From: Opitutaceae bacterium TAV5
GTDB lineage: Bacteria; Verrucomicrobiota; Verrucomicrobiia; Opitutales; Opitutaceae
DNA length: 64,000 nt
Direction of reading: 5' to 3'
Assembly: GCA_000242935.3 (NCBI GenBank)
Contig: CP007053.1
Span: 4,387,001-4,451,000, forward strand
Shown: positions 52,990 to 59,454 of the stretch, one piece after another
How the letters are laid out: each line of letters begins with the position of its first letter
Position numbering within the stretch: position 1 is the first letter of the stretch
The notes under the pieces: model-generated
Databases searched by the model: none
Told to the model about the DNA's origin: nothing
The model's input: the letters and a program-made list of their open reading frames with translations, nothing else
Made by a program: the position numbers and the translations under genes

Positions 52990-53218
52990 CGGAAATTAAC
53001 CACAGAGGCACGAAGACACGGAGGTACTCACCAAGGGGAAACGTCTAAAGGGAGGTTTTAAAAATTAACCGCGAAGGACGCGAAGGATGCGAAGACCAGA
53101 AAAATTGAGACATTGGCACTTGGCGCTCTTCGCGTCCTTCGCGGTAAAAAAGGAATTTCAGGAGTTCCCTTGGCGTCCGGGCTTCGTGCCTCTGTGTCTC
53201 TGTGGTTAATTCCGTTTC
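52990..53218. repeat. Nested palindromes between metG and the isochorismate synthase gene
   Basis: Outer arms: AATTAACCACAGAGGCACGA then AG, against CTTCGTGCCTCTGTGTCTCT then GTGGTTAATT. Inner arms: ACCGCGAAGGACGCGAAG against CTTCGCGTCCTTCGCGGT, exact over 18 bp. Between the two pairs, CCAAGGGGAA faces TTCCCTTGG. So one palindrome family is inserted inside another. The right outer arm ends 14 nt before the next ATG. Confidence 0.85.
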
Positions 53219-53231
53219 GGAGATTCGCAAA

Positions 53232-55550
53232 ATGACCATCCTCCCGATCCATCCCGCCGAGAATGCCACGCCGGAGGCGCTGGGAGCGTTTCTCGCGCAA
53301 TGCCGGGAGATGGCGGCGCGCGATGGCCGGGCGAAGCTGGTGAGCATTTCGCTGGCGGTGGATGCGCTCGATCCGCTGGCGGTGCTGGAGTCGATTTTCG
53401 AGCCGGACGAACCGCATTTTTATACGGAGCGTCCGGGGATGGAGAGCGCGATCGCCGGAGCGGAGATCGCGGTCGCGTACACGGCGCACGGGCCGGAACG
53501 CTTCGCGCAGGTGCAGCGCTTTATCGACGACACACTGGCGCACACAATCGCGGTGGGCGATGTGGAAGCGCCCTTCGGCGGACCGCATTTTTTCACGACG
53601 TTCACGTTTCACGACGAGGTGGAGGCGGGCGAGCCGTTTGCCGCCGCGCATGTCTTCGTGCCACGCTGGCAGGTGGCGCGGGCCGGCGGGGTGACGACCG
53701 CCGTGGCCAACCTGCTGGTCGCGCCCGATGCCGATCTCGCCGCGCTCACGGAACGCGTCTGGCGGGCACACGGGAAGTTTGCGAATTTCGAATACCGGGT
53801 GGAGAGGCAAGGCGCGTGGCACGGGCTTCCAGCCCGTGTTCAGGAAAGTGGCACGGGCATCCTGCCCGTGAGCGTTGCCTCTCCGCGTGGCACGGGCTTC
53901 CAGCCCGTGTCTTCCGAGGTCGATACCCGTCAGGGAGCCTATCTGCCACACTGGACGAGAGACGGCGGATTCTACGCCGTAACCTTCCGTCTTGGCGACG
54001 CACTTCCGGTCCATGTCGTGGCGGCATGGCAAGAGGAACGGAACGACATCGTGGCCCGTGCCCGACAGCAAGGACGGGAGCTTTCCGACTCCGAACAGGA
54101 ACGACTGGCCCATCTTTATTCGGAACGAATCGAAGCATTTCTCGATTCGGGCGCGGGCGAATGCCATTTACGAAATCCCCGGATTGCAGACTTGGTCCGG
54201 GAGACACTGCTGCATTTTGCGGGCAAGCGTTATGAACTTCATGCGTGGAGCATCATGCCCAATCATGTGCATGTGGTGTTACGAGTGCATGAGGGTTATC
54301 ATCTGAACGACATCCTGCATTCATGGAAATCCTTTACATCAAACAGGGCGAATCGGCTTCTCGGACGAAAGGGTGAGTTTTGGCAACCCGAGTATTACGA
54401 TCACCTGATTCGTGACGAAGCAGACTATCAGCATGCAGTACGGTACGCGCTGGAGAATCCGGAGAAGGGGGGACTTCGTGAATGGCCTTGGGTTGGTGGC
54501 ATGACGTGGCACGGGCATCCTGCCCGTGGACGGGAAAGTGGCACGGGCATCCTGCCCGTGAGCGTTGCCTCTCCGCATCCCGCTCCTGGACGGCGCTCTG
54601 CGCCGCCGGAACTTCATGGGCAAGATGCCCATGCCACGCCGGAATCACGGGCTGGAAGCCCGTGCCACTTTCCGGACACGGGCTGGAAGCCCGTGCCACC
54701 TTCCGGACACGGGCTGGAAGCCCGTGCCACGCTCCGCATTTCCGATGTCGGCGATTACCGCGCGGCGGTGGCGCGCGGGCTGGAGCGGATCGCCGCTGGC
54801 GAGTTCCAGAAGATCGTGCTCGCCCGCGCGCGCGATGTCGTGGCAGCGGAGCCTCTCCATCCGCTGCGCGTGCTCAATGCGCTGCGGCAGCGGTTTCCGG
54901 ACTGTTATGCGTTTTCGGCGGCCAACGGGCGCGGACAGAGTTTTATCGGCGCCTCGCCCGAACGGCTGGTGCGCGTGAGCCAGGGCGTGCTCGAAACCGA
55001 GGCGCTCGCCGGCTCGGCGCCGCGCGGCGCCGGCGCAAGCGAGGATGCCGCCGCCGGAGGCGCCTTGCTGCGCAGCGAGAAAGACCGGCGCGAGCAACGG
55101 CTCGTGCTCGACTCCATCCTGCGCCGTCTCGCTCCGCTCGGCCTGCGTGCCGAATATCCGGATACGCCCGGCCTGCGTCGCCTGGCGAACGTCCAGCATC
55201 TGCACACGCCCGTGCGCGCCGTGTTGCCGGATGGCGTGCGGCTGCTCGACGCGCTGGCGCGGCTGCATCCGACCCCCGCGGTGGGCGGCTCGCCGCGCGA
55301 GGCGGCGGTGGCGCGTATCCGCGAGCTGGAAGGTTTCCCGCGCGGCCTCTACGCCGGCGCGCTCGGCTGGATCAACGCGCGCGGCGGCGGCGAGTTTTTT
55401 GTGGGGTTGCGTTCAGCGCTGGTGGACGGGGCGACCGCCCGCATCTACGCGGGCGCGGGCATTGTTGCAGGGTCGGAGCCGGAGCGCGAATACGCGGAGA
55501 CGGAGCTCAAGTTCCGTGCCGTGCAGGACGCCTTGACGGGATCGTCCTGA
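53232..55550 (+). CDS. menF: Isochorismate synthase with in-frame RAYT/REP insertion
   Basis: This frame encodes 773 residues. Residues 1-195 or so are the N-terminal part of isochorismate synthase. Residues about 500-773 are its chorismate-binding domain: YRAAVARGLERIAAGEFQKI, SFIGASPERLV, ALAGSAPRG, LHPTPAVGGSPREAAV, FPRGLYAGALGW and IYAGAGIVAGSEPEREYAET. The enzyme converts chorismate to isochorismate for menaquinone or siderophores. Between the halves about 920 nt (53811-54735) encode a REP-associated tyrosine transposase and nine REP hairpins, with no stop or shift. The joined enzyme alone would be about 465 residues, the normal size. Whether the large product folds is open; it could be a pseudogene with an intact frame. 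Confidence 0.88.
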   Translation: MTILPIHPAENATPEALGAFLAQCREMAARDGRAKLVSISLAVDALDPLAVLESIFEPDEPHFYTERPGMESAIAGAEIAVAYTAHGPERFAQVQRFIDDTLAHTIAVGDVEAPFGGPHFFTTFTFHDEVEAGEPFAAAHVFVPRWQVARAGGVTTAVANLLVAPDADLAALTERVWRAHGKFANFEYRVERQGAWHGLPARVQESGTGILPVSVASPRGTGFQPVSSEVDTRQGAYLPHWTRDGGFYAVTFRLGDALPVHVVAAWQEERNDIVARARQQGRELSDSEQERLAHLYSERIEAFLDSGAGECHLRNPRIADLVRETLLHFAGKRYELHAWSIMPNHVHVVLRVHEGYHLNDILHSWKSFTSNRANRLLGRKGEFWQPEYYDHLIRDEADYQHAVRYALENPEKGGLREWPWVGGMTWHGHPARGRESGTGILPVSVASPHPAPGRRSAPPELHGQDAHATPESRAGSPCHFPDTGWKPVPPSGHGLEARATLRISDVGDYRAAVARGLERIAAGEFQKIVLARARDVVAAEPLHPLRVLNALRQRFPDCYAFSAANGRGQSFIGASPERLVRVSQGVLETEALAGSAPRGAGASEDAAAGGALLRSEKDRREQRLVLDSILRRLAPLGLRAEYPDTPGLRRLANVQHLHTPVRAVLPDGVRLLDALARLHPTPAVGGSPREAAVARIRELEGFPRGLYAGALGWINARGGGEFFVGLRSALVDGATARIYAGAGIVAGSEPEREYAETELKFRAVQDALTGSS
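53811..54735 (+). mobile_element. REP-RAYT element (REPtron-like) inside menF
   Basis: The insertion consists of three REPs (53816-53838, 53848-53870, 53887-53909), the RAYT gene, two REPs in the same orientation (54506-54528, 54538-54560), then four in the opposite one (54615-54637, 54646-54668, 54677-54699, 54708-54730). Each is 23 nt, CACGGGC or CATGGGC, N5, complement, plus a GTGG/CCAC side. A near-identical direct repeat of 71 nt (two REPs plus AGCGTTGCCTCTCCGC) begins at 53816 and at 54506, flanking the transposase. Flanking target duplications are not evident. Confidence 0.88.
53907..54500 (+). CDS. REP-associated tyrosine transposase (RAYT), Y1/HUH type
   Basis: The RAYT part is about 198 residues: GAYLPHWTRDGGFYAVTFRL, LRNPRIADLVRETLLHFAGK, WSIMPNHVHVVLRVHEGYH with the HUH-type pair His-Val-His at 54264-54272, then NRLLGRKGEFWQPEYYDHLI and YALENPEKGGL. 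Conserved tyrosines follow (YY at 54393-54398 and the one in VRYALENP), one of which should be catalytic. It has no ATG; GTG at 53907, the last codon of a REP, is the best independent start. There is no stop after WPWVGG, so translation runs on into the REPs and the menF 3' half. These proteins nick and move REP DNA. Confidence 0.8.
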
Positions 55551-55823
55551 CCGGGCCGGAGACCAGAGGCCAGAGGGTCGGATTTCAGATTTTGAATCGC
55601 AGATTTCAGACCTTTGGGAGGTCTAAAAAATCATTTTCCCAATCTGACAAATCAACCGCGAATGGACGCGAATAAAAACACAATAAAATCATATCTAAAT
55701 GATTATGCATTCCATCATTTTTTCTGGATTCGCGTTCATTCGCGTCCATTCGCGGTTAAAAATGTATTTTTAGAACCTCCCCTCCGGCTTCCGGTCTCTG
55801 GCCTCTGACAAACGGCAACGGGC
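55551..55823. repeat. Nested palindromes between convergent menF and GntR-GH78 genes
   Basis: There are three layers. Outer: GAGACCAGAGGCCAGAG near 55558 against CCGGTCTCTGGCCTCTG near 55790. Middle: GGGAGGTCTAAAAAATCATT against AAAAATGTATTTTTAGAACC then TCCC. Inner: AACCGCGAATGGACGCGAAT (55654-55673) against its exact 20-bp complement at 55738-55757. The centre is AT-rich. It may stop transcription from both sides. Confidence 0.85.
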
Positions 55824-58640
55824 TCAGCGGGGCTTGCCTGTCGGTTCCCGGTGTTTTGCCGGTGCGCTCTCGCAAGTAAACAGACCGGTGCGCAGGGGAT
55901 GCCGGGAACCGTCGGGCATGAGGACCGTGCCTTCGATGCCGGACGGGGCTTTGATGTGCAGGGTGAAGGTCGCGCTGCGAACATGCCAGCGAACCTCCAG
56001 CAATCCTTGCGGAGTGAGACAGGCTCCCGATGCGTCTTCCAGATCGCCGCAGAACGGGCGTATCTCCACCTGTTTCCAGCCGGGGGATTGCGGACGGATG
56101 CCGAGGACCACTCCGGTGAAGAAGGCCATCGGCGCCGCGCCCCAGGCGTGGCAGGCGGAGGCGTGGCGCGGATACGACGATGCGTCCGTGCGTCCGTGTT
56201 CGGACAGTTCCCAGTGTTCCCAGGTGGCGGTCGCCCCCGCATCGAGCAGCGGCCGGTAGCGTTGGCGGATGAGGTCGAGGGCGTCCTGTTCGCGGCCATG
56301 CAGGCGCAGCGCCTGCAAAACGGTGTGGATGGAAAACGGACTGGCCCGAACCACCGTGGCCGGATCGCTGCCGCCGCGGGCCAAAACTCGCTTGATGATT
56401 TGTGCGGCCCGCGGGCTGCCGGGGGATTCCAGGAAGAGCAGGGCATGGGCAGCGGTGACTTCGGAGACGCCTTCAGTCAGGACGCCATCGGTCATGGCGT
56501 CGGCATAGCCATGTTCCGTCTCGTTCCAGAACTGTTCGCGCAGGGAGGAGGCGAGGCGTTCAGCGCGGCTTGCAAACCATGCGTGGCTGGCTTGGTCGCC
56601 GAGCCGGTTCGCGTAGCCGGCGATGGCACGGAGGGCGGAGAGGTATTGGAGGTTGAGCGTGGCCAGCACTTCGCCGGAGCCCATGCCGCGTCCGGCGGCG
56701 TCGCGCCCCATGTCGATGTAGATCCAGTGCGGCACGCGGGCGAGCAGGCCGTCGTCGGGCCGCTCGAAAGCGGAAAACCAGCGGATGGCGAGCAGGAGAT
56801 TGGGCCACCAGTGGGCGAGCAGGCTGTCGTCGCCGGTGAACTGATAAAACTCCTCGAAGGCTCCGATCCAGTCGAGGCAGTAGGAGGGGATGGGGCTGAC
56901 GTTGCGGTTGCCCGAGGGATAGCGCGGTACCATCGAACCCATCCAGTCCATGCCCTGGCCGATCTGCTCGATGAGGTTGCGGTGCAGGGCGGCGTCGCCC
57001 CAGCGGTGGTGATTGAAAATCGCGGTGCGGCGGGCGTCGCCGATCCACTGTTGTTGTTCGCGGGAGGGGCTGTCCACGATGCCGTCCTGGTAGCAGAGGC
57101 GGACGGTGTGCGCGCAGATGGCGTCGAGACGGGTAAGGCTGTCGTCACTACACCGGAAGCCTTCGACTTGGCCGACGGGAAGCGGGTAGTAGAGCGTGCG
57201 CAGCCACGCCCGGTGAACGGTGACGGGTCCGGGGGACCAGACCCAGAGTTGCACGTGGCGGAAGGCCAGCCAGTTGAAGGCGACTTCCAGCGTCTGCCGG
57301 TCGCCGCGAAGAATCCAGCGCCCGGTGAGGATGCGGGCCTGCTCGGGTTTGGGAATGACGTCGCCCGGAGCGATGGAGTCGGCGAACAGGGCGTCCACCA
57401 CCGCGCCGGCGGGTCCGTCGATCTCCAGCCGGAGGAGGCCGTTTTCGATGCGGGCAAGGTCGAGGGTGACGACGTGCGCGGTATCGGGTGCGGTGGCGGG
57501 CAGCCGGACCGGAAACACCGCGCCGTCGCCGGGAACCGGAACCGGGACAGGGCGCGGCTGGCCGAGTGCGTCGGGCGCGGGTGCGGGGCCGTGGGCCGAG
57601 GCGAGGCGGGCGCGCGGGAGGGTTTCGACGTCCGACTCGCTCCGGAGGGGGAGCGGACTCGGGACAAAGTGATACCACGGGGTGACGGTGAGGCCGGATT
57701 TGACGTAGTCCGTCGCGGCCCAGCCGGAATCGTCGTAGCCCGGGCGCAGCCAGCCGTCGGGAATGAGTTGGGTATCCTGGACCTCGATACAGCCGAGCGG
57801 GCCATGCAGCCGCGGGGTGGGGCGGAGGAATTCCTCCGCAGGCGCGGCCTTCCAGGAGCGGTCGCTGACGATGGCGAGGTGTTCGCCGTCGGCGCCGCGG
57901 ATCACCAGGTGGAAAAGCAGGCCCTGCATGATGCTGATGCGGGAACCGGTGCCGAAACCCTGGAAGAGGACAAGCAGGGCGATGTCGTTGTCACCCCGGT
58001 GAAGGCGGGGCGCGACATCGAGGTGATCGTAATAAGTCCAGGTCGGATCGCTGCGTCCGGGGCCCCGTGCGCAGGGGGCTCCGTTGAGGAAAAGCTGGTA
58101 ATGTGTGTCGGCGAAAACGCGCAGTTCCGCCGAGACGGGGTCGAAGGGCAGGTGAAAGGTTTTGCGGAACCGCAGGGTGCGGTTGCGGGGGTTTTCGAAA
58201 AACAGGGTCTCGCCCTGCATCCAGATCAGCCCGGCGCCGGGCTCCCACCGGATGTCGAGGCAGGAGGGACGGCTGCGCTGGTAGAGTGGGTTCATGGTTC
58301 CGGTTTGTCGCACAGGAGGAGGGCGCGGCGCCAGCGCATTATCGGAGAAGACGTTTCGGGCGGGAACGTTACGCACGAGAAGAGTGCCGATACCACGCTG
58401 GCGGCGGATGAGTCCTTCGCGGACCAGCCGTTCGAGCGCGGTGCGCACGGTGGCCTGAGAGATTCCCAGCGTCCGCATGAGGATGGTTTCCGAGGGCACC
58501 TTTTCGACCGAGGACGGGGCGGAGCGGATCGCCTGCCGGAGCGCATCACGAAGCTGAAGGTGGAGCGGAATGCCGTTTTCGCGATCGAGGGTGATGGCAT
58601 GCAGCCCGGATTCCCATTCGGTGGCGGAGGTCGGTGTCAT
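55824..58640 (-). CDS. GntR DNA-binding domain fused to an alpha-L-rhamnosidase (GH78)
   Basis: This 938-residue protein starts with a GntR winged helix-turn-helix (about residues 18-95: ENGIPLHLQLRDALRQAIRS, PSETILMRTLGISQATVRTA, LVREGLIRRQRGIGTLLVR). After a short linker it becomes a GH78 enzyme: N-terminal beta domains (about 120-480), an (alpha/alpha)6 barrel (about 490-830) with the general-acid/base candidates in DGIVDSPSREQQQWIGDARR and the YSG/YPSGNR region, and a C-terminal beta domain. There is no stop between the parts; an internal ATG at 58295 (NPLYQRSRPS) could also start the enzyme alone. No signal peptide is visible, so the fusion would be cytoplasmic, able to bind both DNA and a rhamnoside. 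Confidence 0.85.
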   Translation of the reverse strand: MTPTSATEWESGLHAITLDRENGIPLHLQLRDALRQAIRSAPSSVEKVPSETILMRTLGISQATVRTALERLVREGLIRRQRGIGTLLVRNVPARNVFSDNALAPRPPPVRQTGTMNPLYQRSRPSCLDIRWEPGAGLIWMQGETLFFENPRNRTLRFRKTFHLPFDPVSAELRVFADTHYQLFLNGAPCARGPGRSDPTWTYYDHLDVAPRLHRGDNDIALLVLFQGFGTGSRISIMQGLLFHLVIRGADGEHLAIVSDRSWKAAPAEEFLRPTPRLHGPLGCIEVQDTQLIPDGWLRPGYDDSGWAATDYVKSGLTVTPWYHFVPSPLPLRSESDVETLPRARLASAHGPAPAPDALGQPRPVPVPVPGDGAVFPVRLPATAPDTAHVVTLDLARIENGLLRLEIDGPAGAVVDALFADSIAPGDVIPKPEQARILTGRWILRGDRQTLEVAFNWLAFRHVQLWVWSPGPVTVHRAWLRTLYYPLPVGQVEGFRCSDDSLTRLDAICAHTVRLCYQDGIVDSPSREQQQWIGDARRTAIFNHHRWGDAALHRNLIEQIGQGMDWMGSMVPRYPSGNRNVSPIPSYCLDWIGAFEEFYQFTGDDSLLAHWWPNLLLAIRWFSAFERPDDGLLARVPHWIYIDMGRDAAGRGMGSGEVLATLNLQYLSALRAIAGYANRLGDQASHAWFASRAERLASSLREQFWNETEHGYADAMTDGVLTEGVSEVTAAHALLFLESPGSPRAAQIIKRVLARGGSDPATVVRASPFSIHTVLQALRLHGREQDALDLIRQRYRPLLDAGATATWEHWELSEHGRTDASSYPRHASACHAWGAAPMAFFTGVVLGIRPQSPGWKQVEIRPFCGDLEDASGACLTPQGLLEVRWHVRSATFTLHIKAPSGIEGTVLMPDGSRHPLRTGLFTCESAPAKHREPTGKPR

Positions 58641-58680
58641 CACCGGGAGCGACGGATAGGCACGGCGGGATTGGGTCTGC

Positions 58681-59394
58681 CTAGTGTTTGTCCAGTCCTT
58701 CCCAGTCCCATTGCACGGTTCCAACCAGAGAATCTTTTTTGATCCAGCGGACGCTGCCACCCCAGGTGGCGGCGTTGAAGCCGGTGTTGTCGTGCGGCGC
58801 GGCCAAGCTGGTGATGCCGGGGCTCTGATTGGCGACCCACCAGTAATTAATGTCCGACGCAATGACGCGGCGCGGAGGGGTGTCGGCGTCCGTGTAGTCG
58901 TCCGCCGAATTGGTGTCGGGACGCTTGGCATATTGATTCAGGAAATAGCCGGCCATCAGATCTCCCGACGCCGAGGTCCGGTTCCATTGGCCGATTTCGT
59001 TTCCGCGAAACTCCGGACACATGAATATCGGAGGCGGGCGCAACATGTTGGCCGGAGTATCGTACATGGCCTGAAGACCGACGTAGGGAAGGAGTTCGTA
59101 GAAAGCGTCGGGAGTGGCTCCTTTCATGATAAAGCGCGGGTCCCGGGTTGGAGAAAAAGGCGCTTTGCCCTTGTGATCGTTGCGGTACATGATGTGCGCG
59201 GCCGCAATCTGCCGGAGGTTGGAAGCACAGACGGCCCGTTTGGCGGTCTTGCGGACCTTGCTGACGGTGGGGATAATGATGGCGGCAAGAATGCCAATGA
59301 TGGCGATGACGGTGAGCAGCTCGATGAGAGTGAATGCCTGTGACGACATTCTGCGGGTCTGATATGTGTATCTGGAGTATGAATACTTTTTCAT
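58681..59394 (-). CDS. Type II pseudopilin-like protein
   Basis: This 237-residue protein has a basic leader ([18 protein letters not shown]), the prepilin segment [20 protein letters not shown], then [20 protein letters not shown]. The C-terminal H-X9 box is degenerate ([19 protein letters not shown]). It lies between the GntR-GH78 gene (40 nt downstream) and the secreted hydrolase genes on the same strand, probably one operon. Confidence 0.87.
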   Translation of the reverse strand: MKKYSYSRYTYQTRRMSSQAFTLIELLTVIAIIGILAAIIIPTVSKVRKTAKRAVCASNLRQIAAAHIMYRNDHKGKAPFSPTRDPRFIMKGATPDAFYELLPYVGLQAMYDTPANMLRPPPIFMCPEFRGNEIGQWNRTSASGDLMAGYFLNQYAKRPDTNSADDYTDADTPPRRVIASDINYWWVANQSPGITSLAAPHDNTGFNAATWGGSVRWIKKDSLVGTVQWDWEGLDKH

Positions 59395-59454
59395 GGCGAT
59401 ACGGGTTTTTGTTTTGCAATGCAGGGGATGTTTGCCGGATGTCGAAAGAGGGTG

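Noticed and set aside
53811-54735. Intein inside MenF
   Set aside because: There are no intein splice motifs (N-terminal Cys/Ser, C-terminal His-Asn) and the content is a RAYT with REPs.
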